From contig QFPJ01000025.1 of assembly GCA_003241685.1 (NCBI GenBank), positions 1 through 42,375 on the forward strand: a stretch of DNA of 42,375 nt. The letters run 5' to 3'. This DNA is from Sphingopyxis macrogoltabida (lineage in GTDB: Bacteria; Pseudomonadota; Alphaproteobacteria; Sphingomonadales; Sphingomonadaceae). The notes beneath the pieces were generated by a model that worked only from the letters and a program-made list of their open reading frames with translations, did no database searches and had not been told where the DNA came from. The translations under genes and the position numbers were made by a program. Positions 8,715 through 17,625 of the stretch are shown in pieces. Every line of letters starts with the position of its first letter. Position 1 is the stretch's first letter.

Positions 8715-9669
8715 AACACAGGGGGAACTGCGCGCGCGCGCCATCGAGTGGCACATCCGGCTGCGCGATGGAGACGACGCCACCTGGGAGGCGTTCGCCG
8801 AATGGCTGGCCGAGGACCGCCGCCACGCCGACGCCTATGAAGAAGTCGAGTCGGCCGATCAGGAACTCGACCCGTTGTTGCCGCATGTGGTCATCCGGGA
8901 AGCCGCCGATGACGACAGCCGCTTCGAGGACGCAACTCCCTATGAGCCCCCGAGCCGTAGCCGCTGGTGGACGTGGGGTGCGGGCGGAGCGATCGCGGCG
9001 TCCATCCTGCTGGCTGTGGTGCTTTTCCCGGCGACCGGCTCGGATCGATATGAGGTGGTCACCGCGCCCGGCGAGCGGCAGGTGGTCGCGCTCGACGCGA
9101 CGACCGAAGTCACGCTGAACGGCGGAACGCGCATGACCTTCGATCGCAAGGACCCGCGCTTCGCATCGCTGGCTTCGGGCGAAGCCTATTTCAAGGTTCG
9201 GCACGACGAGGCCAATCCCTTTCGGCTGATCGTCGGCGACAATATCGTCGAGGACGCCGGAACGATCTTCAACGTCGTCCATACCGCGGGCGAAGTGCGC
9301 GTTGCCGTTGCCGAAGGAAAAATCGTCTATAATCCGGGGCGCGCGGCGGTTGCTCTCGATGCCGGCGAGGCGCTCGTCGATCGGCGCGGCGCGGCGCGGA
9401 TCGATGTCGAGGATGTGCCGGCCCAGGCGGTCGGTTCGTGGAAAAGCGGATCGCTCGTCTATTCGTCGGCCCCGCTGTCGCAAGTGGCCGAAGATATTGG
9501 CCGCACGCTGGGCATCCGGATCGATGTTTCGCCTGCCGTCGGGATGCGTCCTTTTTCGGGCACGATCGTCCTCGACGGAAGCGGGGTCGCGCAGTTCGAG
9601 CGGCTGAGCCCGGCGCTCGACGTCGTTATCCGGAAACGCGACGACACATGGGTCATGACCGCGCGCTAG
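8704..9669 (+). CDS. FecR-family transmembrane sigma regulator
   Basis: Inner-membrane regulator that keeps or activates the cognate FecI-type sigma in response to an outer-membrane receptor. It is 321 residues from ATG 8704. The cytoplasmic N-terminal domain (residues 1-60) has the FecR pattern of a Trp-rich amphipathic region with the segment WEAFAEWLAEDRRHADAY. A single TM helix spans about residues 91-110. The periplasmic FecR domain follows with YEVVTAPGERQVVALDATTEVTLNGGTRM and the conserved GEAYFKV and AGTIFNV segments. The C-terminal part resembles a secretin/TonB short N-terminal domain. An in-frame earlier start at 8656 is rejected because it lies deep in the sigma gene and lacks the family N-terminus. 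Confidence 0.92.
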   Translation: MSHETQGELRARAIEWHIRLRDGDDATWEAFAEWLAEDRRHADAYEEVESADQELDPLLPHVVIREAADDDSRFEDATPYEPPSRSRWWTWGAGGAIAASILLAVVLFPATGSDRYEVVTAPGERQVVALDATTEVTLNGGTRMTFDRKDPRFASLASGEAYFKVRHDEANPFRLIVGDNIVEDAGTIFNVVHTAGEVRVAVAEGKIVYNPGRAAVALDAGEALVDRRGAARIDVEDVPAQAVGSWKSGSLVYSSAPLSQVAEDIGRTLGIRIDVSPAVGMRPFSGTIVLDGSGVAQFERLSPALDVVIRKRDDTWVMTAR

Positions 9670-9921
9670 GCGCCCTGGCTCGCGATTGATCGACGGTCGG
9701 CGGTCCGTTTCCAGGCGTCTCACCCTCATACATCCGAAGCGCTTTGTCCCCGCCGACGGCGCCTGACATGCGGTGCCGGGCATTTGGCCGTCGGTGCTGC
9801 GCATTCGCCCGGACCGAAATGCAGGCGCCCGGGGCTCGGCACGCGGGCGTCTGCCGATTTGCGCTTTTTTGATGAGGAACGATCCAGCCCCCGGCGTCTC
9901 AGGGGAAAGGAGAATGGATCG

Positions 9922-10350
9922 ATGTTCCACCAGATTGCTGCGCTGGAGCGGCAAGTGATCGCCCTGTCGCTCGACGACCCCCTGTCGAGCCTGATGAAGA
10001 AGAACCGCCTCTTCTGCTGGATATTCGGCGACACCGCGACGTCGCTGCCGCTGGCCAATCCGCGGCTTGAGGGGTTGCGTCGCTACGCGATTCTCAGCCG
10101 AGTCATCGGTGGGGTTCCGGGCGCGCGCGAACGCGATCGCCTTTATCGACTGGGTTATGACCGGCAGCAATTGGAAGCGATCGACCTGCTTCTGGCGCCA
10201 TATCTTCAGCGAGACAGCTTCCGAGCACGCGTCGGCAAGATCCTCCGCCGCCGTGCCGGACACCGGGCGCCGGGTGTTCTTGCTCCATCCCCTGTCCCGG
10301 CGTCCGGACCAACAACCATCCCCACTTCCCACAACATAGCGAAGGACAAT
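9922..10350 (+). CDS. Hypothetical coding segment, open in frame into the MipA-like gene
   Basis: From ATG 9922, preceded by a good GGAAAGGAG (9904-9912), a frame reads roughly 110 residues that look like real protein: LERQVIALSLDDPLSSL, then NPRLEGLRRYAILSRVIGG, then LGYDRQQLEAIDLLLAPYL. A low-complexity Pro/Arg-rich stretch follows and there is no stop codon before the next gene, whose start (10351) is in the same frame. So this is either a separate small protein that has lost its stop codon, or an N-terminal extension giving a 448-residue product. A signal peptide begins at 10351, which argues for a separate gene. I do not recognise the family. Sitting just after FecR suggests it belongs to the same regulatory operon. 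Confidence 0.4.
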
Positions 10351-11268
10351 ATGGTGCAATTTCCATCACAGCGATCGCGCCAGGCGCTTCTGCTTGCCAT
10401 GCTCCCCTTTGCGATCGTGCCTGCCGAAGCCCATGCGCAGTCCGCATCGCCGATCAAGCTCGCCCTGCAGGGCCCGCCGGACGAGGGTGACGGTCCGCGC
10501 CAACGCGATGGACGCGAGGGGCCCGGCGGTGCCTATGGCCCCGGGGGTCCCGATGGCCCCGGCGGTCCTGATGGGCCGGGTGGCCCTGGCGGCGGAGACC
10601 AGTTCATCATCGGCGTCGGCGGGATGTATGCGCCAGCCTATCTGGGCGCCGACGACTATAAATTCCAGCCTCTCCCCGTGATCGATATCAAATGGGGCCG
10701 CTTCTTCGTCAATTTTCAGGACGGCATCGGCGCCAATTTCTATGATTCCGAAACCGTCACCGTCGGGGCCGGCTTCACCATGGCGGACGGTTACAGCCGC
10801 AAGGAGGCGCCCGTCGGCATCGGCAAGCTATCGACGGGGCTGGGCGGCCGCGGATTCGTGAAGCTCCGCCAGGCGGGATTCGAAGCAACCGTCGGCGTCA
10901 CCAAAATCATCACCGGCAGCACCGAGGGCGTCATGGCAGATGCCAGCCTGTCCTATCCGATCATGGCCAGCCAGAAACTGATGCTGATGCCGTCGATCGG
11001 CACGACCTGGGCGAACCGAAAGCATAATAATCGCTATTTCGGCGTCACCGCGGCCCAGTCTGCGGCATCCGGGCTCCCGCAATACCGCGGCGGCAGCGGG
11101 CTGGTCGATGCCAAGGCGGAGCTGATTGCAATCTATCGCATCACCGATCGCATCGGCGTGATGGCGCTGGGCGGCGTGTCGACCTTGATGGGCGACGCGA
11201 AGGACAGTCCGATTGTCTATAAAAAGACCAGTCCGCATGGGCTTTTCGGGATCACCTACAGCTTCTGA
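10351..11268 (+). CDS. MipA/OmpV-family outer membrane protein
   Basis: Outer-membrane beta-barrel protein of the MipA/OmpV family, 305 residues from ATG 10351. A signal peptide occupies residues 1-30, ending Ala-His-Ala-Gln. Next comes an unusual collagen-like Gly-Pro-Gly/Gly-Pro-Asp low-complexity segment (about residues 45-85). The family core then starts at FIIGVGGMYAPAYLGADDYKFQPLP and the protein ends in GITYSF, a C-terminal Phe typical of outer-membrane insertion. AAGGAC at 10341-10346 serves as ribosome-binding site. MipA was linked to murein hydrolase scaffolding and OmpV to permeability and osmotic response. The precise role here is unknown. Its position after fecI/fecR suggests control by that sigma. 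Confidence 0.85.
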   Translation: MVQFPSQRSRQALLLAMLPFAIVPAEAHAQSASPIKLALQGPPDEGDGPRQRDGREGPGGAYGPGGPDGPGGPDGPGGPGGGDQFIIGVGGMYAPAYLGADDYKFQPLPVIDIKWGRFFVNFQDGIGANFYDSETVTVGAGFTMADGYSRKEAPVGIGKLSTGLGGRGFVKLRQAGFEATVGVTKIITGSTEGVMADASLSYPIMASQKLMLMPSIGTTWANRKHNNRYFGVTAAQSAASGLPQYRGGSGLVDAKAELIAIYRITDRIGVMALGGVSTLMGDAKDSPIVYKKTSPHGLFGITYSF

Positions 11269-11376
11269 GCGCATCGCGGAAGGGAGGGTGCCGCCGCGGC
11301 CCATGTCGCCCGACCCCCGACTTTCCGCAGATGGCCGGATGCGGACGCAATCTTCCACGACAAGAGGAATGGCTCG

Positions 11377-12084
11377 ATGGCGCCCGTCCCAAAGCCGGTG
11401 GAACTGTCGGTCTTCGACCTCGACCGTACCCTCACCATCGTGCCAACCTATACGCCCTTTCTGCTTTTCGCGGCCTGTTCGCTTGCGCCTTGGCGACTGC
11501 TCCTGCTGCCCCTGCTCCTGCCCGCCGCGCTGCTCTATGCGATGAGCGCCCTGCCGCGCGGCCGGATGAAAGGCGCGATGCACCGTCTGGCTCTCGGCAC
11601 TGCTCTGCCGCGGCGCAAGGCGGCGAGGGTGGCCGGACGCTTTGCGCGATATCTGGTGGCATGCGGCCTCTATGCCGAGGGGGTCGCGCTCGTCGAGGGC
11701 GAACGGAACGCCGGGCGGCGCGTCATTCTGGCGACCGCCGCGCCGCATCTATACGCGTCGCCGATCGCGCATCGGCTTGGTATCGACGATGTCGTCGCTA
11801 CGCCGTCGCGGTGGCGCGATGGCTGCCTGATCGCCGCGAACGACACCCCCAACTGCTTCGGCGTGGAGAAGATGCTGCGCGTCGAAGCCTTTCTGGAACA
11901 GACAGGCATCGCCCGGGACGACGCCCATATCCGTTTCTATTCGGACCATGATTCGGACCTGCCGACCTTTGAATATGCCGACGAAGCCATCGCGGTAAAT
12001 CCGTCGACCCGATTGCGTGCGATCGCTGCGCAGCGGGGCTGGCGCGTGCTCGACTGGCGCAGCTTCCGCCGGCGACGGACATGA
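11377..12084 (+). CDS. HAD-superfamily (IB) phosphatase
   Basis: HAD phosphohydrolase, 235 residues. Motif I is FDLDRTLT (nucleophile Asp in DxDRT), motif II is LATAA, and motif IV/III is near FYSDHDSDLPTFEYA with the acidic pair, matching the subclass IB that includes SerB-like and CicA-like enzymes. A hydrophobic segment (about residues 24-50, rich in Leu/Ala) resembles the membrane-contacting helices of the cap in this group. Its stop overlaps the next start (ATGA), so it is coupled to the CDP-glycerol-transferase-like gene, implying a phosphorylated glycan or polyol intermediate as substrate. That last point is inference. Confidence 0.85.
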   Translation: MAPVPKPVELSVFDLDRTLTIVPTYTPFLLFAACSLAPWRLLLLPLLLPAALLYAMSALPRGRMKGAMHRLALGTALPRRKAARVAGRFARYLVACGLYAEGVALVEGERNAGRRVILATAAPHLYASPIAHRLGIDDVVATPSRWRDGCLIAANDTPNCFGVEKMLRVEAFLEQTGIARDDAHIRFYSDHDSDLPTFEYADEAIAVNPSTRLRAIAAQRGWRVLDWRSFRRRRT

Positions 12085-13265
12085 GGATCGGCTTCCTCTT
12101 CAACCATCAGGGCGGTCATCAGGTCGCCCACGCGCTGCCGGTCGCGCTCGAACTCGCGCGGCAGGCGGCGGGCGCGCGCATAACGGTCCTGGTATCGGAA
12201 GGATGCGAAGCGGAGGTTCGGCGGCTCGTCGGAGTCCGGTCCGGACCATCGCCGGACATCGTCCGTCTTCGCCCCCCGTCCGCATGGGCCAGCTTCGCGA
12301 ACCGTGTCAGCGGTCGTTCGCTGCCCGCCGACATCGTTTCTACGCTGCACCGCAATCTCGACCGGTTCCGCGATCTCGACGCGCTGGTCGTGCCCGAAAA
12401 AACATCCTTGCTGCTGCGATCCTTGTTCGGCCTGACGTCGCTGAAGCTGGTCCATACGCGGCACGGGGCGGGCGACCGGGCGATCGGTTTCGACAAGGCA
12501 AGTGGAAAGTTCGATCTGGTGCTGCTTTCGGGCGAGAAGATTCGCGACAGGCTGGAACAGGCCGATCTGTTGAAACAGGACGGCTACGCCATCATCGGCT
12601 ATCCCAAGTTCGACGCCCCGCAGCCCAGGCACCCACGGCTGTTCGTGAAGGATCGGCCGACGATATTGTACAATCCGCATCCGTCGCCGGCGCTGTCCTC
12701 CTGGTATCGCATGGGGCCGCGGATTCTCGACTGGTTCGCGCGGGACGGCCGCTATAATCTGATCTTCGCGCCGCACGTCATGCTGTTCAAGAAGCGGGTG
12801 ACGGCCTCGCTGTCGCCGTTTGCACTCGGCTGGAACCACGGGCCGCGCCCCGGGGATTATGAACAGGACCATATGCTGATCGATACCGGCAGTCCGGCCT
12901 GTCTCGACATGACCTATACCGATGCGGCCGACATCTACCTCGGCGATGCGAGCAGCCAGGTCTATGAATTCATCCGGCGTCCGCGGCCGTGCCTCTTCCT
13001 CAATCCGCGACGTCTGCTGTGGCAGGGAAATCCCGATTTCGGTCATTGGCGCATGGGGCAGGTCCTCGATACGATGGACGAGCTGATCGCAGTGCTTGAT
13101 GAGGTTCCCCGCCTGAATCCCGCAATGCGCGCGCGACAGGAAGATCTGTTTCGCTACAGCTTCGATATGCAGCGGCGTCCTTCATCGGAACGTGCCGCCG
13201 AGGCGATCCTGACCTTTATGGCGCGCCAAGGACGTGGTGGAGGTTCCGAGGGCAGGTCGGCTTAG
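12081..13265 (+). CDS. CDP-glycerol glycerophosphotransferase-like protein (GT-B fold)
   Basis: A 394-residue cytoplasmic protein resembling the CDP-glycerol:poly(glycerophosphate) glycerophosphotransferase family and related GT-B enzymes. The N-terminus opens MRIGFLFNHQGGHQVAHALP. A middle region contains KLVHTRHGAGDR, and the segment ILYNPHPSPALSSWY corresponds to the family YxPTxR-like strand. The C-terminal half has ADIYLGDASSQVYEFI, like the family's sugar/polyol-binding DxSSxxYE site. Such enzymes transfer glycerol-phosphate or ribitol-phosphate to cell-surface glycans. Start ATG 12081 overlaps the HAD gene stop. The stop TAG overlaps the antisense TAA of the convergent gene by two bases in a TTAG box (13262-13265). 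Confidence 0.75.
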   Translation: MRIGFLFNHQGGHQVAHALPVALELARQAAGARITVLVSEGCEAEVRRLVGVRSGPSPDIVRLRPPSAWASFANRVSGRSLPADIVSTLHRNLDRFRDLDALVVPEKTSLLLRSLFGLTSLKLVHTRHGAGDRAIGFDKASGKFDLVLLSGEKIRDRLEQADLLKQDGYAIIGYPKFDAPQPRHPRLFVKDRPTILYNPHPSPALSSWYRMGPRILDWFARDGRYNLIFAPHVMLFKKRVTASLSPFALGWNHGPRPGDYEQDHMLIDTGSPACLDMTYTDAADIYLGDASSQVYEFIRRPRPCLFLNPRRLLWQGNPDFGHWRMGQVLDTMDELIAVLDEVPRLNPAMRARQEDLFRYSFDMQRRPSSERAAEAILTFMARQGRGGGSEGRSA

Positions 13266-14371
13266 CCGTCGCCGCAAAGCCCCATCACGATCCGCACATG
13301 CCGGTCCCACCGGAAATCGATACTGGCTTGTACGGCGGCTCTCCGGCCGATCCGTCTCCGGAGGCGGTGGTCGGTCAGAAGAAGGGCGAGCGCCCGCGCC
13401 ACTGCATTGGCGTCTTCACCGTCGACGATCAATCCGGTCAGGCCGTCGACGACGAGTTCGGGGGAGCCGCCGGCAGCGCCGACGATCACGGCCTGGCCGC
13501 AATACATTGCGTCGGCGATGGCGATGCCGAAGCCTTCGAAATCGTGACCATCGTCGATGCTGACCTGCGGATGCAGGAAGATGTCGGCGCTGGCATAGAG
13601 TGCGTCGGCCCGCGCCTTGTCGACGAAGCCCGCCACCTCGACATGCGGCGACAGGCGCAGATCCACGGCGAGCGCGGCAATGGCGTCGAAGTCGGGCCCG
13701 CGTCCGCAGATCACGAACCGAAAATCGAGACCGATATTGCGGCAGTGCGCTGCGGCGAGCACCGCCTTGCGGATATTCTTGCGCGGTTCGAGCCGGCACA
13801 GCGAAAGAATCAGCGGCGGGTCGTTGTCGCCCTGGTTTGCGGCCGCGAGGGGCAGGCCGGGGGTGGTGCCGTTCCATGCGACTGCGATGTCTGCTCCGTC
13901 GCCGAGGCGGCAGGATAATTTCTCCGCCGAAAAACGGCTGACCGCGACCCGGCGGACGGCGTTGCGAGCGACGCGACGCATAACGCCCAGCACGATGCCC
14001 CGCGCATACATGAACTCGCGTCCGTGAAAGGTCACGGCATAGGGAAGGCCGAGAAGCATCGGCGGAACGGCCGTGCGCCAGGTGGTCGCGTGCAGAAAGT
14101 CCGGCGCGCCGACGCGTCGTTTGAGGGTCTGGAGCGCGCGCCAGAATTTCCAGAGGACGAGGGGCGATTTGCCCGGGCCAATGTCGATAACGTCCACGCC
14201 GTCCAGCACCGCCCTGCGCGGCCCGGCGCTTGTCTGAGTCACGACCGTCACCGCCGCACCCCGCGCGGCATAGGCGCCGGCCACGGCGCGGGCATAGGTC
14301 TGCATGCCGCCCTCGTCGGGTGTGTAGCCCTTGGCCATCACCCAGATGCGCTTGCCCTGAAGATCGCTCAA
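13262..14371 (-). CDS. GT4-family glycosyltransferase
   Basis: Retaining GT-B glycosyltransferase, 369 residues, probably acting on an envelope or exopolysaccharide repeat unit. The N-terminus has KGYTPDEGGMQTYA (Gly-Gly-Met-x-x-Tyr loop). The C-terminal domain has LSLCRLEPRKN, VICGRGPD, VEVAGFV and EGFGIAIADAM. In the last motif the usual second Glu of E-x7-E is Asp. The likely start is TTG at 14371, because it overlaps the flippase stop as TTGA and keeps the first beta strand (KRIWVMAKG) intact. ATG 14338 would cut into that strand. The frame stays open far upstream, but that part is a shadow of the flippase gene. Confidence 0.88.
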   Translation of the reverse strand: MSDLQGKRIWVMAKGYTPDEGGMQTYARAVAGAYAARGAAVTVVTQTSAGPRRAVLDGVDVIDIGPGKSPLVLWKFWRALQTLKRRVGAPDFLHATTWRTAVPPMLLGLPYAVTFHGREFMYARGIVLGVMRRVARNAVRRVAVSRFSAEKLSCRLGDGADIAVAWNGTTPGLPLAAANQGDNDPPLILSLCRLEPRKNIRKAVLAAAHCRNIGLDFRFVICGRGPDFDAIAALAVDLRLSPHVEVAGFVDKARADALYASADIFLHPQVSIDDGHDFEGFGIAIADAMYCGQAVIVGAAGGSPELVVDGLTGLIVDGEDANAVARALALLLTDHRLRRRIGRRAAVQASIDFRWDRHVRIVMGLCGDG

Positions 14372-15693
14372 CCTGCGAATCCGGGCTTGCGCGCGGCGCG
14401 GCGATAGGCCTTGTTCGTGATGAGCGCGAAGGCGGCCATCATCACCGCGCTTTGCGCGATCATGTGCAGGCCGGCGCCTTCGAGCCCGAACGCGCCGAGC
14501 AGGAGCGGTAATGCCCACAGCATCGCGATATTGGCGCCCAGGTTGATCAATATCGAATGCCCCGGCCGTTTCATCGCGGCCAGCGCGGCCGCGAGCGTCG
14601 GCGCTCCGATCTGCAGCATTTTCGCGATGACGATCAGGATCAACAACGTCGATGCGCTGCTGAACCCCGGGCCGCCGAGCAGCGTGAGGATCGGTTTCGC
14701 CAGCAGGGCGACGACGACCGTCAGCGGGATGGCCAGCAGCATCGCGATGCCGATGCTTTTCCAGATGGCGCTCCGGCTTTCCGCGACCCGCCCCTCGGCG
14801 GCGAGTTTCGCGGCCACCGCATAGCTGGCATGGCCCAGCAGCTGCGCCGGCTGCTCGAAGATCAGGCCGGCGCGCTGGGCGACCGAGAAAAGACCGGCGG
14901 CGGCCGGGCCGAGCGTGGCGCCGACGATCAGCGGGATCACCCTTGGCCCGAATTCCCGCAGCGTGATGTCGGCGTTGGTCGTCAGCACGAAGCCCAGGAA
15001 CCCGCGGTTCACGCGGTTCGGCATGGCGGTGCCGGGCACTGCGGTCCGTTCGATCTGCATCTGCCGCCAGGCCCAGGCGGCCATCAGCCACATCGACACC
15101 CCTTCCAGCAGCGCGCTGATCAGCCAGACCCACAGAAATTCGCGCAAGCCCGCGCCGGCGAACCAGAGGATGACGGCGCCGGCCAGCCGCGAGGCGGGCA
15201 TGACGATCTGGTGCCATCCGACGAGGTCGAAGCGGCCAGCGATCTGCAATATGGCGTTGGGGGTCATCCGGACCGTCGCGAAGATGGCGACGGCATAAAG
15301 CGGTGCGAAGCGGGTCGCTTCGGGCGGCCAGCCGAGCCTCGGGCCGACCATCGGCGCAAGCAGCGCGGCGGCGCACAGGGCAAGCAGAAACACGCCCAGT
15401 TCCAATCCGGCCATGAAGGTCGCGAGCTTGCGAAATCCGCCATGGTCGCGCGCAGCGAGCGCGTCGTGGCCGAAACGCACCAATCCATGCCATCCGGAAA
15501 GCGCGAGAACCCCGCCGACGAATATGGCGTAGCCATGGACAAGAAGCAGCACGCCATAGTCGTGGACGCCCAGCATGCGCGCCGCGATGGCGAAATAGCC
15601 CAGGCTGAGGATTCCCGCGACCAGCTTGCCCTTCAACAATTTGGATAGGAAGGACCAGATCTGCCGGTGCGATTCATTGGAGTCCGGGGTCAT
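14368..15693 (-). CDS. Polysaccharide flippase, Wzx/MOP superfamily
   Basis: Polytopic inner-membrane protein of 441 residues with roughly 12 predicted helices. It opens with an amphipathic stretch SFLSKLLKGKLVAGILSLGYFAIAARMLGVHDYG, typical of the oligosaccharide/polysaccharide flippase family, whose members move lipid-linked repeat units to the periplasm. ATG 15693 is chosen because the frame upstream (to 15897) is Arg-rich and lacks membrane character. Its stop overlaps the TTG start of the GT4 gene, so the two are coupled. With the HAD and CDP-glycerol-transferase-like genes on the opposite strand, it forms a small glycan assembly cluster. No polymerase is seen in the window. Confidence 0.88.
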   Translation of the reverse strand: MTPDSNESHRQIWSFLSKLLKGKLVAGILSLGYFAIAARMLGVHDYGVLLLVHGYAIFVGGVLALSGWHGLVRFGHDALAARDHGGFRKLATFMAGLELGVFLLALCAAALLAPMVGPRLGWPPEATRFAPLYAVAIFATVRMTPNAILQIAGRFDLVGWHQIVMPASRLAGAVILWFAGAGLREFLWVWLISALLEGVSMWLMAAWAWRQMQIERTAVPGTAMPNRVNRGFLGFVLTTNADITLREFGPRVIPLIVGATLGPAAAGLFSVAQRAGLIFEQPAQLLGHASYAVAAKLAAEGRVAESRSAIWKSIGIAMLLAIPLTVVVALLAKPILTLLGGPGFSSASTLLILIVIAKMLQIGAPTLAAALAAMKRPGHSILINLGANIAMLWALPLLLGAFGLEGAGLHMIAQSAVMMAAFALITNKAYRRAARKPGFAG

Positions 15694-15964
15694 CGAATTC
15701 GCTTGATCGCATCGGCGCAGGGTCCTTCCGGCAATGAGATGCCGTTGCAGGGAAACAGCCTCAGCGGAAAGTTGGCGCCGGCGCTGGCATTTGCAGAGGA
15801 GCGGCAGAGACGGCGCAAGATCGTCCGTCCGCTCTACCGATGCGAAAGGCGGCGATGCCGAATAACAAGCGCCTGTCCGAAAGGCGCGCCGAACCACGAG
15901 ACGGATACGTGGGCGGCCGGCCGCAGGCCATGGATCGGGCCGCAGGGCGGCCGAAGCTCCGGGG

Positions 15965-17488
15965 TCAGTCGGTGGGCGCGGCCGGGCGCGGGATCGTGTC
16001 GATGCAGTGCGTCAGCCGGTCGATGTCATCCGCGCCGAACAGCAGCCCCAGCTTGGTGCGCCGCCACAAAATGTCGTCGGCGCTGCGCGCCCATTCGCGC
16101 GTGATGAGCCATTCGACCTCGGCGACGCTCAGCCCGTGGGCGATCTCGCCGCCCAGCGCGTCCCAGTCGTCGGCATCCTTCAGCCAGTGGCGCGCGTCGG
16201 TGCCATAGGCGCGGGTGATGCGATCGGCGGTCGCGGCGGGCAGGAAGGGGTGAGTAAGCTTGTAATCCGCGCGCAGCGCCGCGGCGCCGTCGGTTGCGAA
16301 ATCCCCGCCGGGCAATGGCGCCTGCGCCGTCCACGGCCGGCCGGCCAGCGCCGGCAGATGTTCCGCCAGTTCGTCCACCGCATGCTCCGCGACATGGCGA
16401 TAGCTGGTGATCTTCCCGCCATAGATGGTGAGCAGCGGCGCCCCTTCGTCCAGGTCGACATCAATGCGATAGCCGCGCGTCGCCGCCTCCGGCCGTCCCG
16501 ATCCATCCTCGACCAGCGGACGCACCCCCGAATAGCTCCAGACGACATCGGCGGGCGTCACCGGCGTCCGGAAATATTCGTTCGCCCCCTCGCACAGATA
16601 GGCGATCTCCTCGTCGCTGGCGCGAATATCGGCGAGCGTTCCCTGATGGTCGACGTCGGTCGTCCCGATCAGCGTGAAGCCGCGCTCATAGGGGATGGCA
16701 AAGAAGATACGCCCGTCGGGCAACTGAAAGAAATAGGCATTATCATGGTCGAACAGCCGCGGCACGACGATGTGCGATCCGCGCACCAGCCGCATCGCAT
16801 GGTCGGGCTCGGCGTCCGCGCGGCGCAGCAGGTCGAGCACCGCGGGTCCCGCGGCGTTGACGACGGCGCGGGCGGCGAAGCGATAGGTCTGGCCCCGGTC
16901 GTCGGCGGCATCGACGATCCAAAGCCCATTCTCGCAGCGCAGCATCTCGGCCCGGGTCCGGGTGCGGACGCGCGCGCCGTGCGCGGCGGCGTCGCGGGCG
17001 TTGAGCACGACCAGCCGCGCATCATCGACCCAGCCGTCGGAATATTCGAAGCCATGGACATATTGCGATTGCAGCGGCGCGCCCGCGACGTGGCGCCGCA
17101 GGTCGATGCTGCGCGTCGCGGGCAGTTTCCGGCGTCCGCCGATATGGTCGTAGAGGAACAGGCCGAGCCGCAGCAGCCAGCGCGGGCGCAGCCCCTTGCG
17201 ATACGGCAGGACGAAGCGCAGCGGGCGGATGATGTGCGGCGCAATGCCCCACAGAATCTCACGCTCTTTCAAGGCCTCGCGCACCAGCGCGAATTCATAA
17301 TGTTCGAGATAGCGGAGGCCGCCGTGGATTAGTTTCGTTGACGCCGACGATGTGCCCTGCGCCAGATCGCCCTGTTCGAGCAGCAGGACGCGCGCGCCGC
17401 GCCCGGCGGCATCGCGGGCGATGCCCGTCCCGTTGATCCCGCCACCGATCACGATCAGGTCATAGGGCTGCGGCGCGTCGGTCATCAT
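15965..17488 (-). CDS. glpD: Aerobic glycerol-3-phosphate dehydrogenase
   Basis: FAD-dependent enzyme at the inner membrane that oxidises sn-glycerol-3-phosphate to dihydroxyacetone phosphate and passes electrons to the quinone pool. It has 507 residues, the normal length. The dinucleotide fold IVIGGGINGTGIARDAAGRG is at residues 12-31 and the family signature TSSASTKLIHGGLRYLE at 47-61. The C-terminal domain includes TADRITRAYGTDA and WSYSGVRPLV. Two adjacent ATGs (17488, 17485) can start it. The annotated N-terminus excludes an upstream in-frame extension to 17575. It is divergent from zwf across 137 bases. No glpK or glpF is present in the window, so its substrate may come from lipid turnover. 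Confidence 0.95.
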   Translation of the reverse strand: MMTDAPQPYDLIVIGGGINGTGIARDAAGRGARVLLLEQGDLAQGTSSASTKLIHGGLRYLEHYEFALVREALKEREILWGIAPHIIRPLRFVLPYRKGLRPRWLLRLGLFLYDHIGGRRKLPATRSIDLRRHVAGAPLQSQYVHGFEYSDGWVDDARLVVLNARDAAAHGARVRTRTRAEMLRCENGLWIVDAADDRGQTYRFAARAVVNAAGPAVLDLLRRADAEPDHAMRLVRGSHIVVPRLFDHDNAYFFQLPDGRIFFAIPYERGFTLIGTTDVDHQGTLADIRASDEEIAYLCEGANEYFRTPVTPADVVWSYSGVRPLVEDGSGRPEAATRGYRIDVDLDEGAPLLTIYGGKITSYRHVAEHAVDELAEHLPALAGRPWTAQAPLPGGDFATDGAAALRADYKLTHPFLPAATADRITRAYGTDARHWLKDADDWDALGGEIAHGLSVAEVEWLITREWARSADDILWRRTKLGLLFGADDIDRLTHCIDTIPRPAAPTD

Positions 17489-17586
17489 CGCGCTCTTAAG
17501 CAGATTCCGCGCCAAAGGGAATCCGTCCTCTTCGCAACGGACGATCCCGGCCGGCCTACGTATGCTGCGTTGCAATCGCCGCGAGC

Positions 17587-17609
17587 ATCCGCCAATTCGG
17601 TGGGCGGAT
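17587..17609 (+). promoter_or_regulatory. Inverted repeat in the zwf leader (glpD-zwf divergent region)
   Basis: ATCCGCC at 17587-17593 and its exact complement GGCGGAT at 17603-17609 flank a 9-base loop, immediately before the zwf ribosome-binding site (AAGGGGA, about 17613-17619). It could be a leader hairpin affecting translation or an operator. No known motif is matched with confidence. The 137-base interval must carry promoters for both glpD and zwf. Confidence 0.35.
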
Positions 17610-17625
17610 ATCCAAGGGGAAGCCT

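Noticed and set aside
14372..15493. Upstream extension of the GT4 glycosyltransferase frame to a 743-residue protein
   Set aside because: The extension is antisense-frame shadow of the flippase gene; the TTGA overlap gives a natural start.
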